DNA of 64,000 bases from Rapana venosa (GCA_028751875.1 CM054155.1:281798-345797); one strand, 5' to 3'; counted from the stretch's first letter, positions 35,055-49,024 are shown. Notes: generated from the letters alone by a model not told the origin. Program-made: numbers and translations.

Positions 35055-37166
35055 ACTGAAATAAACAAACAGCTCTTGCAAAAATAAATAAACAAAGTCA
35101 AAACTGATTCATTCTGCAAAGACAAGCTATTACTCTGCTCAAGTTATTGATGCCACATCCATGAAATCTCTTTTTTCCCTCACATGAACCCTCCTGGGAT
35201 CTGCAAAGACAAGCCCTCTGCCTACTGCTTACAGACACGCTGAACTTCCTGTTATATTCTCTTCATTCTTCTCTGACAAAGTCTGCAACATTCGCTCCAG
35301 ACTGGATCAGACTTCTTTCTACCCTATGCCTCCTGATCCCCAAATCTCAGGTACTCCTCTCCTTTTCTTTCACCCAACAAGCGAAAAAGAAATCAAGACA
35401 ATTCTGAAAGAAATGACAATAAAATCATGTGATCTTGATCCTGTACCTGCTTCTCTTTTCACTCAATGCCTTCCACAGCTTATACCCACTATCACAAAAA
35501 TAGTAAACTCATCACTTCTTTCTGGAATTGTTCCAACAGCTCTCAAAACTGCAGTAGTTACACCTCTACCAAAAAAGCATGACCTCGATCCTAACACTCT
35601 AAAGAATTATAGACCTGTATCCAACCTACCATTCATCTCTAAAGTCCTCGAAAAAGTTGTTCTGAAACAACTCAACAACCATCTTCACTCAAATAATCTC
35701 CTTCCCCCTTTTCAGTCTGCCTATCGCGTCAACCACAGCACCGAAACCACCCTTGTCCACACCTTAAACATGCTTCTACACGCGTCTGACTCAGGGAAAA
35801 TCTCCCTTCTCACTCTTCTCGACTTATCTGCAGCCTTCGACACTATAGACCACACAATTCTTCTCACCTGTCTCCAAAAAACGTTCGGTATTAAAGGCAC
35901 AGCCCTCACCTGGTTCAGTTCATACCTTACAGGCCGATTCCACACAGTTGCAGTAAACAAGATTCAATCAACACCTGTGAAACTGGAATGTGGAGTCCCA
36001 CAGGGATCAGTTCTCGGCCCTGTTCTCTTCACTCTCTACACTGCTCCTTTTTCACATATAATAAATCGTCATCAGATCAACCATCACTTTTATGCAGATG
36101 ACTCTCAGATTCTTAGCAGTGATACTCCTGAAAATCTGCCTTCTCTCTTGATTAATATGTCCTACTGCCTTCAAGATATCCAAAATTGGATGATATAGAA
36201 CAAGTTACAGTTGAATGCAGATAAAACCGAAGCCATGCTTGTAGGGACCAAACACAAACTCTCTTCCATCACAACAGCTTCAATAGCATTCAGCAATACG
36301 TCTGTCCCTCTATCTACTGTTAGGAAATATCTAGGGGTCATTATCAGCGACAACACACTGTCCATGAAAAAGTTCATCACCCAAACCTGTCAGTTGTGCT
36401 ACCATCAATTACGGCGCATCAGTGCAGTTCGAAAGTACCTGTCCACTGATGCAACATCCAAACTAGTCACTTCTCTCATTCTCTCATGATGGACTATTGC
36501 AATTCTCTTCTGGCTGGTCTCCCATCATCATCTATCACTCCCTTGAATGTATACAAAACTCTGCCGCTCGACTAGTCTCAAAAAGAAAAAATCTGAGCAC
36601 ATTACTCCTCTCTTGCGATCTCTCCACTGGTTGCCTGTGCCACAGAGAGTAAACTATAAGATCAGTACCCTTTTTTACAAATGCCTCCCCAAAACAGCAC
36701 CTTCCTACCTCTGTGAATGTCTTCATCTGTACACTCCTTCTCGTTCTCTCCACTCTGCTGCAGACACCTTGCGCTTAAAAATACCTAGATTCAACCAGTC
36801 CACCGTTGGTCATCGCTCTTTCTCTGTTTCTGGTCCATTGATCTGGAATGACCTCCCTCTCTCCCTCCACCAAAAGCCTTCTTATGAAGCTTTTAAATCC
36901 AGCCTCAAGACTTATTTATTTCAAACCTAAGATTCTCCTCTCTTGTTCCATCCCATTCTTGTCCCTGCCCTCAACAGCCAAAACCCTGTCACCCTGCCGA
37001 AGTCTATAACCTTTATGTGTGTGCGTGCGTGTGTCTGTATGCATATGAATTTGTAAAAACTATTAATTGTAACTGGCTGCATGTGAATGAGTGGGATGAA
37101 CGAAAGCGCTATGATTTTGGTTTTTTCAAGATATGGCGCTATATAAATTCCATGTATTATTATTAT
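35055..37166 (+). mobile_element. Degenerate L2/CR1-like LINE inserted in the 69-bp array
   Basis: The plus strand encodes IKTILKEMTIKSCDLDPVPA, KNYRPVSNLPFISKVLEKVV, DLSAAFDTIDHTILL, GVPQGSVLGPVLFTLY and HFYADDSQI. A TAG at 36196-36198 interrupts the frame, after which NKLQLNADKTEAMLVG continues in the same frame. A TGA after SLILS (36487-36489), where the family has Arg, and a one-base loss follow. The C-terminus has VGHRSFSVSGPLIWNDLPLS. It ends ggcgctatataaattccatg and (TAT)n. There is no endonuclease, so it is 5' truncated. Confidence 0.88.
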
Positions 37167-37169
37167 TTT

Positions 37170-37806
37170 TAACATCATCATACTTGTCATACAGTGACTG
37201 TAATGTCCATAGTATCATCACTATCATTACATTACTGTCAACATCACCACAGTTGTCATACAGTGACTGCAATGTCCACAGTATCATCACTATCATTACA
37301 TTACTGTCAACATCACCACAGTTGTCATACAGTGACTGCAATGTCCACAGTATCATCACTATCATTACATTACTGTCAACATCACCACAGTTGTCATACA
37401 GTGACTGCAATGTCCACAGTATCATCACTATCATTACATTACTGTCAACATCACCACAGTTGTCATACAGTGACTGCAATGTCCACAGTATCATCACTAT
37501 CATTACATTACTGTCAACATCACCACAGTTGTCATACAGTGACTGCAATGTCCACAGTATCATCACTATCATTACATTACTGTCAACATCACCACAGTTG
37601 TCATACAGTGACTGCAATGTCCACAGTATCATCACTATCATTACATTACTGTCAACATCACCACAGTTGTCATACAGTGACTGCAATGTCCACAGTATCA
37701 TCACTATCATTACATTACTGTCAACATCACCACAGTTGTCATACAGTGACTGCAATGTCCACAGTATCATCACTATCATTACATTACTGTCAACATCACC
37801 ACAGTT
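37170..37806. repeat. Highly homogeneous 69-bp minisatellite, intron 1
   Basis: About nine units, almost without differences, each contain agtgactgcaatgtccacag, then tatcatcactatcattac and caacatcaccacagttg. Because 69 is divisible by three, both strands stay open as 23-residue repeats. The low divergence contrasts with the other arrays. Confidence 0.97.
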
Positions 37807-38017
37807 GCTATCATCACTCTGAACACCCTGTTTGCCCTTACTGAGATTGAAGTGGTGCCCCAGAAACTCTCATGAAACTCAGGGCCAATAAGAAATATGT
37901 GTTGAATGTTGCTCGTACAATGTTGAAATATGTTATACTGTTGTTCTTAATGTGAATGTCCTGATCATCTATCGTAATTACTGTCAACATCACCACAGTT
38001 GCTATCTTCACTCTGAA
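37807..38017. other. Unique sequence ending at scaffold gap
   Basis: It parallels 58536-58640 for about 95 bases, then diverges. A second fragment of the array end (taattactgtcaacatcacc) appears just before the gap, as expected at a contig end. Confidence 0.6.
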
Positions 38018-38517
38018 NNNNNNNNNNNNNNNNNNNNNNNNNNNNNNNNNNNNNNNNNNNNNNNNNNNNNNNNNNNNNNNNNNNNNNNNNNNNNNNNNNN
38101 NNNNNNNNNNNNNNNNNNNNNNNNNNNNNNNNNNNNNNNNNNNNNNNNNNNNNNNNNNNNNNNNNNNNNNNNNNNNNNNNNNNNNNNNNNNNNNNNNNNN
38201 NNNNNNNNNNNNNNNNNNNNNNNNNNNNNNNNNNNNNNNNNNNNNNNNNNNNNNNNNNNNNNNNNNNNNNNNNNNNNNNNNNNNNNNNNNNNNNNNNNNN
38301 NNNNNNNNNNNNNNNNNNNNNNNNNNNNNNNNNNNNNNNNNNNNNNNNNNNNNNNNNNNNNNNNNNNNNNNNNNNNNNNNNNNNNNNNNNNNNNNNNNNN
38401 NNNNNNNNNNNNNNNNNNNNNNNNNNNNNNNNNNNNNNNNNNNNNNNNNNNNNNNNNNNNNNNNNNNNNNNNNNNNNNNNNNNNNNNNNNNNNNNNNNNN
38501 NNNNNNNNNNNNNNNNN
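38018..38517. other. Assembly gap of exactly 500 N
   Basis: An unbroken run of 500 N, a conventional fixed-size scaffold gap. Its true length is unknown and may be negative given the duplication around it. Confidence 0.99.
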
Positions 38518-38830
38518 AGTAATTTCTGTTTCCCCCCTGCGGGCTGTTATTAAAATAGCTTTCCCCACCTTGTGAAATTTCTGTGTTAGAAACCCCCTCT
38601 TTTCTATCCCTCCTTTGTAACTGCCTTCTTCCTTTTCTTTCTGTCACCTCCTTCTTGTCTATTTTCTGACTGTTCTGGTCCATTCTCATGGCTTTTCTTC
38701 AGAAAGGCTTAACTGCTGCTTCTCATTGCTTTCCTTTAGTTCCCCGGTCAAAGTTCATGACCAGCACCTGGCAGGGCATGGCTATAAATAAACGGGGCAA
38801 AGGGAAAGGCAGCACTAGCGGCTTCACGAC

Positions 38831-38996
38831 AGCCGTGTTCAGCTGTAAATTACCATATGTCTTTTACACATAGCCCTGCACAGTGAATTGTCAAAAAAAA
38901 GACAATGGAAGCTAGCCGTGTTCAGCCGTAAATTACCATTGTGTCTTTTACACATAGCCTTGCACAGTGAATTGTCAAAAAAAAGACATGGAAGCT
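38831..38996. repeat. Duplicate of 84-bp dimer (right copy)
   Basis: Same two hairpin-bearing units as at 18908-19075, shorter by a few single-base losses. Confidence 0.9.
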
Positions 38997-39219
38997 CTCT
39001 TTAAAATGAGCTGAAACAAGCTTTCTTTTGACTCCATACCCCATTTACTTCTTTTCATACTGGTTGATGTGACAGCAGTTCAAACACACATGAAGATAAC
39101 AGGAGAGGTGCAGGCAGAAACACAATCACAAAAACCCAGGCATATTTAACTCTCTCTCTCTCTCTATAAAAAAAAAAAGGCAGTCATTTACAAACACACG
39201 TACAATAATTATATGGAGG

Positions 39220-39625
39220 ATGAGGGTCTAGAGGTAACACACGGCCTAGAACATGAAAAGTCTGGGTCAGAAGTGTGTGGATGTTTGAACCCCCGGGTTC
39301 CCCATCCATTAGACCATGTGTGGTAGTCTGGGTGCTAGTCTTTCGGACAAGATGATAAATCCCATGTGCGACAGAAAATATTTAGCGCATGTAAAAGAAC
39401 CCACGGTAACACAAGAGTTGTCCCTGGCAAAAATCTGTAGAAAAAAGCCACTCTGATAGGAAACAAATACAATTGCAGACAGGAAAAGACAAAAAAAGGT
39501 GGCGCTGCTCTTGTGGCGACGCTCTCTCCCCGGGGATAGCAGCCCGAATTTCATGCAGAGAAATCTGCCGTGACTTATAAGTGGCCATAAAATTAATCAA
39601 ATTAAAATAAATACAAACAACTGAG
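39220..39625 (+). mobile_element. SINE family A (right copy)
   Basis: Counterpart of 19297-19710 at the same relative position, with small indels; it shares ctagtctttcggacaagatg. Confidence 0.75.
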
Positions 39626-39898
39626 CATGTCTGCATGCAGACCAACCTCTCTTTTTTTTTGCTGCCACATTTCCCTGCGGGCACAGCAAAGCCATTGATA
39701 AATAAACACAGCATAGTACTGTGTGTGAAGTAATGGATGGCGAGATGGAACACTCTGCCTGCTGTGTTATATGCACTAAAGAAACTGAACACACACACTC
39801 ACACATACATATTCTAAGCTCCCTCCGCCATTCCATAACCCCTCCACCGCCCCCCTTCCCCCCACTAAAATATAATAACTGAAATAACTGCAGGATAC

Positions 39899-40254
39899 TG
39901 TCGGGCCAGGGGGTTTTTGTTTTCGAAGAAGGGTGAGCGTAGATCCCCATCATGGCCCTCAGCAGACTGTGGTTTGAAAGCCCATTGACCGTGCCATACT
40001 GCAACGCTCTTCAGGAATTTGTCTCCCCTCACCTCCTTGACGCCCGGGGTTCTTGATGAAGTGGGAGAGGCTGCTCCACAGGCATGGTGGGCCCGTCTGG
40101 AACTCCAGGCAGAAGCCGCGGTGGGGCGGTCCTTGTAGGCCACCAGCATGCGCAGGCCGGGTCCGCCAGAAGGCGTTGAGGGATCCAGGTGTGCTTCTGT
40201 CCAGTCCTCAGCCTTCAGGCCCGGAATCACCATGCGCTTCCTTCACCATCGCAG
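39899..40254 (-). pseudogene. Second copy of DNAH2-like exon 3, frameshifted
   Basis: The reverse strand still shows GFKAED-like start, MLVAYKD, VKEVRGD, SVAVWHG and GHDGDLRSP, but spread over several frames because of one-base insertions and losses. It is 356 bp against 349 bp in the intact copy. Splice sites are largely kept (GTATCC donor, GGACAG acceptor). The errors look like sequencing indels, so this may be an intact allele in reality. Confidence 0.85.
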
Positions 40255-40261
40255 CTGTCCA

Positions 40262-42720
40262 CCCAGTCACCACCTGCTTTTACTATACTATACGATTTCA
40301 AGTCCCCACGTTGCTTTACCTATACTATACTATCAAGTCAAGTCACCACATTGCTTTACTATACTATACTATACTATACAAGTCAAGTTACCACTTTGCT
40401 TTACTATACAAATACAAATACTATACAATCAAGTCACCACATTGCTTTACTATACTATACTATACAAAGTCAAGTCACCACATTGCTTACTATACGAGTC
40501 GAGTCACCACTTTTGCTTTACTATACGAGTCAAGTCACCACTTGCTTTACTATACTATACTATACAAGTCAAGTCACCACATTGCTTTACTATACTATAC
40601 TAAAACAAGTCAAGTCCCCAAACTTTGCTTTACTATACTATACTATCGAGTCAATTTTCACCACATTGCTTTACTATACTATACTATACAAGGGTCAAGT
40701 CACCACATTGCTTTACTATACTATACTATACAAGTCAAGTCACCACACTGCATTACTGTACTATACGAGTCAAGTCACCACGTTGCTTTACTATACTATA
40801 CTATACAAGTCAAGTCACCACGTTGCTTTACTATACGAGTCAAGTCAACCACGTTGTTTTACATACGAGTCAAGTCACCACATTCCCTTTACTATCGAGT
40901 CAAGTCACCACGTTGCTTTATACTATACGAGCCCAAGTCAACCACATTGCTTTACTATACGAGTCAAGTCACCACATTGCTTTACTATACGAGTCAAGTC
41001 ACCACGTTGCTTTACTATACGAGTCAAGTCACCACATTGCTTTACTATACGAGTCAAGTCACCACATTGCTTTACTATACAAGTCAAGTCACCACATTGC
41101 TTTACTATACGAGTCAAGTCACCACGTTGCTTTACTATACTATACTATACAAGTCAAGTCACCACATTGCTTTACTATACGAGTCGAGTCACCACATTGC
41201 TTTACTATACGAGTCAAGTCACCACATTGCTTTACTATACGAGTCAAGTCACCACATTGCTTTACTATACGAGTCAAGTCACCACATTGCTTTACTATAC
41301 GAGTCAAGTCACCACATTGCTTTACTATACTATACTATACTATACGAGTCAAGTCACCACATTGCTTTACTATACGAGTCAAGTCACCACGATGCTTTAC
41401 TATACTATACGAGTCAAGTCACCACATTGCTTTACTATATGAGTCAAGCACCAATTGCTTTACTTTTCGAGTCGAGTCACCACATTGCTTTACTACACGA
41501 GTCAAGTCACCACGTTGCTTTACTATACTAATATTATACTATACAAGTCAAGTCACCACGTTGCTTTACTATACTATACAAGTCAAGTCAACACATTGCT
41601 TTACTATACTATACAAGTCAAGTCACCACATTGCTATACTACACGAGTCAAGTCACCACATTGCTTTACTATACTATACTATACAAGTCAAGTCACCACA
41701 TTGCTTTACTATACTATACTATACTATACGAGTCAAGTCACCACATTGCTTTACTATACGAGTCAAGTCACCATGTTGCTTTACTATACGAGTCAAGTCA
41801 CCACATTGCTTTACTATACGAGTCAAGTCACCACTTGCTTTATACACGAGTCAAGTCACCACATTGCTTTATATACTATACTATACAAGTCAAGTCACCA
41901 CATTGCTTTACATACGAGACAAGTCACCACTTGTTTTACTACCGATCAATCCCACATGTTTTTACTATACGAGTCAATCACCAATTGCTTTACTAAACGA
42001 TCAAGTCACCACATTGCTTTACTACCATCAATCCACATTGCTTTCTTAAAAATTTTACCAAAAAGTCACCACATTTTTTTTCATACTATACGATCAAGCA
42101 CCACATTGCTTTACTATACTAAAGAAATCCCCACATTCTTACTAAATATATTAAATTCCCAATTGCTTTACTATACATACAGTAAGTCACCACATTGCTT
42201 TACTATACGAGACAAGTCACCACATTGCTTTACTATACGAGACAAGTAACCACATGCTTTACTTTTACGAGTCAAGTCCCCACGTTGCTTTACTATACTA
42301 TACAAGTCAAGTCACCACGTTGCTTTACTATACTATACGAGTCAAGTCACCACATTGCTTTACTATACGAGTCAAGCCACCACATTGCTTTACTATACGA
42401 GTCAAGTCACCACATTGCTTTACTATACTATACAAGTCAAGTCACCACATTGCTTTACTATACTATACAAGTCACCACTATGCATTACTATACTATACGA
42501 GTCAAGTCACCACACTGCATTATATACTATACGAGTCAAGTCACCACTATGCATTACTATACTATAGGAGTCATCACCCAGTCACCGCCAAGTATTACTA
42601 TACTAGTCAAGTCACCCAGTCACCGCCATGCATGACTATACTATACGAGTCATGTCACCACTATGCATTACTATACTATAGGAGTCATCACCCAGTCACC
42701 GCCATGCATGACTATACTAT
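40262..42720. repeat. 30-bp minisatellite (right copy)
   Basis: Counterpart of 20350-22850 with core cacattgctttactatacg. Units at 41850-42190 are heavily eroded by deletions. Confidence 0.96.
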
Positions 42721-42721
42721 A

Positions 42722-42955
42722 CTATCCTTCGGATGAGACTATAAACCGAGGCCCCGTGTGCGAACGCACGCAGAACATCTTGCGCACACGTTAAATCCTG
42801 TTCCGCTTTTCGTAAGAGTAGGCCATTGTATGCCGGTGGGAACGGATGACAAAATTTACAAAACCGCATACACATGGGGACTGGATGTAAAAAAGCACAT
42901 GAGTGCTTATTCCATTATCCTCGATATAAAAGAATAAATAAACAAATAACTAAAC
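42722..42955 (+). mobile_element. SINE family B fragment (right copy)
   Basis: It contains ccttcggatgagactataaa, then ccgaggcccc, and aagagtaggccattgtatg. This copy is closer to the family core than its counterpart at 22853. Confidence 0.7.
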
Positions 42956-42959
42956 CACC

Positions 42960-45190
42960 ATGCATGACTACACTATACTAGTCAAGTCACCACCAAAGGT
43001 GACTACACTATACTAGTCAAGTCACCACCAAAGGTGACTACACTATACTAGTCAAGTCACCACCAAAGGTGACTACACTATACTAGTCAAGTCACCACCA
43101 AAGGTGACTACACTATACTAGTCAAGTCACCACCAAAGGTGACTACACTATACTAGTCAAGTCACCACCAAGGATGACTTTTGGGGGTGACTACACTATA
43201 CTAGTCAAGTCACCACCATACATGACTACACTGTATAGTCGTCACCACCAAGGATGACTACACTATACTAGTCAATTCACCACCATACATGACTAATTAT
43301 ACTAGTCAAGTCACCACCATACATGACTACACTGTACTAGTCGTCACCACCCAAAGGGTGACTACACTGTACTAGTCAATTCACCACCATACATGACTAC
43401 ACAATACTAAAGTCACCACCAAGGATGACTACACTGTACTAGTCAAGTCACCACCATACATGACTATACTACACTATACTAGTCACCACCATGCATGACT
43501 ACACTATACGTGTCAAGTCACCACCATGCATGACTAACACTATACTAGTCAAGTCACCACCAAGGATGACTACACTATACTAGTCAAGTCACCACCAAGG
43601 ATGACTATACTATACTAGTCAATTTACCACCCTACATGACTATATTATACTAGTCAAGTCACCACCATGCATGACTATACTATACTAGTCAAGTCACCAC
43701 CAGGATGACTACACTATACTAGTCAAGTCACCACCATACATGACTACACTGTACTAGTCAAGGTCACCACCAAGGATGACTACACTGTACTAGTCAAGTC
43801 ACCATCAAGGATGACTACACTGTACTAGTCAAGTCACCATCAAGGATGACTACACTATACTTGTCAAGTCACCACCAAGGATGACTACACTGTACTAGTC
43901 AAGTAACCACCAAGGATGACTACACTATAGTAGTCACCACCAAGGAGACTACACTGTACTAGTCAAGTCACCACCAAGGATGACTACACTATACTAGTCA
44001 ACCCCCAAAGGATGACTACACTGTACTAGTCAAGTCACCACCAAGGATGACTACACATGTACTAGTCAAGTAACCACCATACATGACTACACTGTACTAG
44101 TCACCACCAAGGTGACTACACTATACTAGTCACACCAAGGATGACTACACTATACTAGTCACCACCAAGGATGAACTACACTGTACTAGTCAAGTCACCA
44201 CCAAGGATGACTACACTGTACTAGTCAGAAACCACCATACATGATTACACTGTACTAGTCACCACCAAGGATGATTTACACTATACTAGTCACCACCAAG
44301 GATGACTACACTATACTAGTCACCACCAAGGATGACGACACTGTACTAGTCAAGTCACCACCAAGGATGACTACACTATACTAGTCAAGTCACCACCAAG
44401 GATGACTACACTATACTAGTCACCACCAAGGATGACTACACTATACTAGTCAAGTCACCACCAAGGATGACTACACTGTACTAGTCAAGTCACCACCAAG
44501 GATGACTACACTGTACTAGTCAAGCCAACCACCAAGGATGACTACACTGTACTAGTCAAGTCACCACCAAGGATGACTACACTATACTAGTCACCACCAA
44601 GGATGACTACACTATACTAGTCACCACCAAGGATGACTACACTATACTAGTCAAGTCACCACCAAGGATGACTACACTGTACTAGTCAAGTCACCACCAA
44701 GGATGACTACACTATACTAGTCACCACCAAGGATGACGACACTGTACTAGTCAAGTCACCACCAAGGATGACTACACTATACTAGTCACCACCAAGGATG
44801 ACTACACTGTACTAGTCAAGTCACCACCAAGGATGACTACACTATACTAGTCACCACCAAGGATGACTACACTATACTAGTCACCACCAAGGATGACTAC
44901 ACTGTACTAGTCAAGTCACCACCAAGGATGACGACACTGTACTAGTCAAGTCACCACCAAGGATGACGACATTGTACTAGTCAAGTCACCACCAAGGATG
45001 ACGACACTGTACTAGTCAAGTCACCACCCAAGGATGACTACACTATACTAGTCAAGTCACCACCAAGGATGACGACACTGTACTTGTCAAGTCACCACCA
45101 AGGATGACTACACTGTACTAGTCAAGTCACCACCAAGGATGATGACACTGAAACTAGTCAAGTCCCCACCAAGATGACTACACTATACTA
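42960..45190. repeat. 27/35-bp minisatellite (right copy)
   Basis: Counterpart of 23095-25305 with nearly the same succession of long and short units. Confidence 0.96.
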
Positions 45191-45234
45191 TGCTAAGTGC
45201 TACCTGTCACCAGTCACTGATCTGACTGCAGGAG

Positions 45235-45560
45235 TAACAACATCCATCACCATATCAATTATAATAACATCCATCACCATATCAATTATAATAACATCCA
45301 TCACCATATCAATTATAATAACATCCATCCCATATCAATTATAATAACATCCATCACCATATCAATTATGATAAAATCCATCACCATATCAATTATAACA
45401 GCATCCATCACGTTATAAATTATAATAGCATCCATCACCAAATCAATTACAATAACATCCATCACAATATAAATTATGAAACATTCATCATCATATCTAT
45501 TATAATAACATCCATCACCATACCTATTACAACAGCATCCATCACCATATCAATTATAAA
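45235..45560. repeat. 27-bp minisatellite (right copy)
   Basis: Counterpart of 25355-25690 with core catccatcaccatatcaatt. Confidence 0.95.
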
Positions 45561-46119
45561 ATTTACTAATTAATAATAATAATAATATAATAAAAAAAAA
45601 TAATAATAATAATGATGATGATGATGATGATGGTGGTGGTAGGTGGTAACAATAATAATGATGATGTGATGATGATGATGATGATGAAAATAATAATAAT
45701 GATAATTATAATAGTAGTAAATAATAATAAAAAATGGAATTTCTATAGCACTGATCTTATAACCGCAAACAATTCAAAGCACTTGCATTGGCATCATTCA
45801 TGTGCATACAACCATTACAAACAGATTAACAGATTTTAAATAAGACACACACACAGACACACGACACACACACACACACCCACACACAACACACCACACA
45901 TACAGATCTTTCTAATATCACTTTAAGTGAACAGACGTAAAATTGAAGACACACACACACAGACATACACACACATAGACAACACACACACACACAACGT
46001 GCTTAGGCAGGGTGATGGAAATGATAAGTCTGTTAGGAACAACTAAGTGTGTGTGTGTGTGTGTATAATTCATATGGCAACACACAGAGATAGAGCGAAT
46101 GATGACACAACAATAATGC
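45561..46119. repeat. Triplet tracts, LINE 3' tail, CA tracts and array edge (right copy)
   Basis: Counterpart of 25691-26244, including the L2/CR1-like 3' tail at about 45730-45840 and the I-like 3' end motif at about 45908-45945. Confidence 0.75.
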
Positions 46120-46130
46120 ATGAGGGATAT

Positions 46131-48777
46131 CTTCTTCTTCTTCAAGTGTCCGGTCTGGTCTGCAGACATCGACAATCATGGCTCTCCATTCTTCCCTGTT
46201 CTCGGTCCCTCTCATGAGCTCATTGTTGGTGCCCTCTTTATTCGTTGCGAATTTGTTTAAGCTGTCTGTGAATTTTGTTCGTTGTCTTCCTCTGCTCTTG
46301 TTTCCACAGATTTTGCCACTCCATAACAGTTTCTCTAGTCTGTCAGCCCTGATTATTGGCCGAAAATTTGAGCTGTCTTTCTCTGATGGTGTGAGAAGGG
46401 ATCTCTTGTACCCAGCCATTTCCATTACTTCTGCATTAGTTTTTCTTTTTGTCCATGAGATTTCATGATTCTCCGGATGAACCACATTTCCACTGCTTCT
46501 AGTCGCTGTTCTGTGTCCTTGGCTAGGGTCCAGCACTCACATCCGTACAGAAGAATGGACCATACGTAGGCTCTCAGAACATGGATCTTTGTCTTGAGGC
46601 TTATCTTACTGTTGGTAAAAATGCATTTCATGTTGTTAAAAGTTGCCTTAGATTGACCGATTCTCTTCTTGATTTCTGTGTCACACTTGCCGTTCTGGGG
46701 TGATAGTACAACCAAGGTATTTAAAGGTGTTTACTTGTTGATTCTCTCTCTTTTAAGGCTATGTTGCATTGTGGTATAACAGCTTTTTTTTTAGATCACC
46801 ATGCATTCTGTCTTCTTTGCATTGAGCTGTAATCCTTCTTTTCGCTTTCGTCTGTTACTGTTGTTAAAATCTTTTGCAGTTTTTCTTCAGAGTCGGCGAT
46901 AAGGACTGTGTCATCTGCTATCTCAGGTTGTTGATGTTTGTGGCCACCTACACTAATTCCTCATGATTCTCAATATTTTGTAGAATTATTTCACTATATA
47001 CATTAAATAAATCAGGCGAGAACATGCAGCCCTGCCTCACACCCCTGCAGATGGTCTATATTGACTGATGTCATTGTCGACTCTAATGGCTGCCTCCTGT
47101 TCCCAATATATGTTTCTGAGGACTCAAAGATCTTTCCCTTCGATGTATAGCCCTGCCAGAATATCAAACAAGTCGGAGTTGTCGTACTTTGTCGAACGCT
47201 TTTGAGTCAATGAAGCAGAGGTACAGGTCTTTCTGGACCTCGATGGATCTTTCCATGAGATGTTTTCAATGCGAAGATTGCATTTCTGGTGCCTTTGTCT
47301 GCCATGAATCCAAATTGGTTTCTGATATTTCTGGGAGTATTTTATTTCTCATTACTCTTCATGAGTATTCGTAAAAGAACTTTGGTGAGGTGACCATCAG
47401 GCTGATTGTACGATGTTGGTCACATTCAGCTGTACCCCCAGTTTCTTAGGGATCGCAATGTAGATGGACTTCTTCATATCTGTCGGAATCTCTCCTGTGT
47501 CATTATATATTGTTTAGTAGTTTTGTGACTGCCTTAATTCCCACTTCATCCAGGGCTGTTATCAATTCAGATGGGATATCATCAGGTCCTGGCGCTTACC
47601 ACTTTTCATCTTGCTGAGTGCATGTCTCACATCGTCTCCATGATTATGTGGCCATCTTCGTTGCTAATATGAGGAGGTGGACCTCTGTCGTCGTGGTATA
47701 AACTCTTCGATGTATTCTGACCACTGTTAAGAATATCTTCTTTTTCCATGAGTATATCTCCATCTCTTGACTTTATACAACCTGTTTTTGCAGATGATTT
47801 CTTCCCTGTCACATCTTTTATTTTTTCATGCTAAGTTTGCTATCAAAATTTGCATTCATTTCAATTTCTTGCACTGCATATTGATCCATTCTTCCTTGGC
47901 TTCATTACATTTTTTCTTAACCAGTTTGTCGAGTTCTTTATACTTCTTTTCATCTACTTTTGCCTTTCTCTGTTTTCCATTAGGTTTAAAATTCAGAGCT
48001 CATCCACTTCTTATGTTCCTTTCTATTTATGACTGGTATATATTCTTTTGCTGCCTCACTGATGCTATCTTTCAATCATCTGCCATTTTTCTCTTGTAGT
48101 GGTGAGTGATCTAGGCCATTGAATTGTTTCCAACTTTGATCTTGTATTTTTCTTTGATTTCTTCGTCAGTTTGTAGCATGTTCATTTGCAGTTTGGTGTT
48201 CTTTTTGCTTTTGACAACTTTTTCAATTTTAGTCGCATTGTCCCGATAACTGGGACATGATCACTTCCACAGTCTGCACCTGGCATGGACTTACAAGATG
48301 TTATAGAGTTTACGGAAAGCGTTCTTGAATCAGGATGTAATCTATTTGATTCCTGGTTCTGTCGTCAGGGCTTTTCCATGTCCAGCATCTTCTTGGATGG
48401 TTTTCAAACCATGTGTTCATGACAGCCAGCTTTTGTTCCTTGCACCATTCCATGAGCCGCTCTCCTCTTTCATTTCTCACTCCTATTCCAAATGGGCCAA
48501 CTGTTGGTTTCATCTTTCCTTTTCCTACCTTTGAATTGAGGTCACCCATTATTATTCTGATATCTTGAGACTTCAGTTGCTTCATCGCCTTTTCGATATT
48601 TTCATAAAACTCCTCAATTTCTGCGTCATCTTTATCAGCTGTTGGTACATATACTTGTACTATTCCATGTCGAAAGGTGTGCCCTTAAGTTTTACTATCA
48701 GGACTCTGTCATTACAGTCCAGAAACCTTTGATGGTCTTTGAGGTTTCTTGATCTAGAATCATGCCAACTCGCTATT
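46131..48777 (-). mobile_element. RTE-like LINE (right copy), more broken
   Basis: Counterpart of 26256-28914. It shares the same truncation point and flanking atgagggatat (46120-46130, 48778-48788), so it is the same insertion event. Additional frameshifts split the 547-codon frame of the left copy into pieces; for example RIIMGDLNSKVGKGK and NQIDYILIQER stay recognisable at 48310-48585. Confidence 0.88.
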
Positions 48778-48941
48778 ATGAGGGATATAGCGAATAATAA
48801 ACACAACAATAATGCATGGGGGATATAGCGAATAATAGACATAATAACCTCAAATCCGATGAGAGATATAGCAAATGATAGAACACAACAGTAAATTAGT
48901 TACGAGAGATATAGCAATGATGACACAACAATCAATTGTTA

Positions 48942-49024
<83 letters not shown>

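Larger units (their letters stand above)
18595..37905. repeat. Left copy of about 20-kb duplicated segment
   Basis: Every element here recurs in the same order and orientation at 38518-58640: 84-bp dimer, SINE, exon 3, 30-bp array, SINE-B fragment, 27/35-bp array, 27-bp array, RTE-like LINE, 42-bp array, exon 2, 26-bp array, L2/CR1-like LINE and 69-bp array. This copy has intact exons and fewer indels. It alone has the SINE at 34567-34989. It ends shortly before the N gap. Confidence 0.95.

Noticed and set aside
37126..37822. Open frames on both strands across the 69-bp repeat, resembling a repeat protein
   Set aside because: A period of 69 keeps all stop-free frames open; no flanking gene structure and it lies in an intron.
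37838..38689. Open frames running through the N gap
   Set aside because: They consist mostly of unknown bases.
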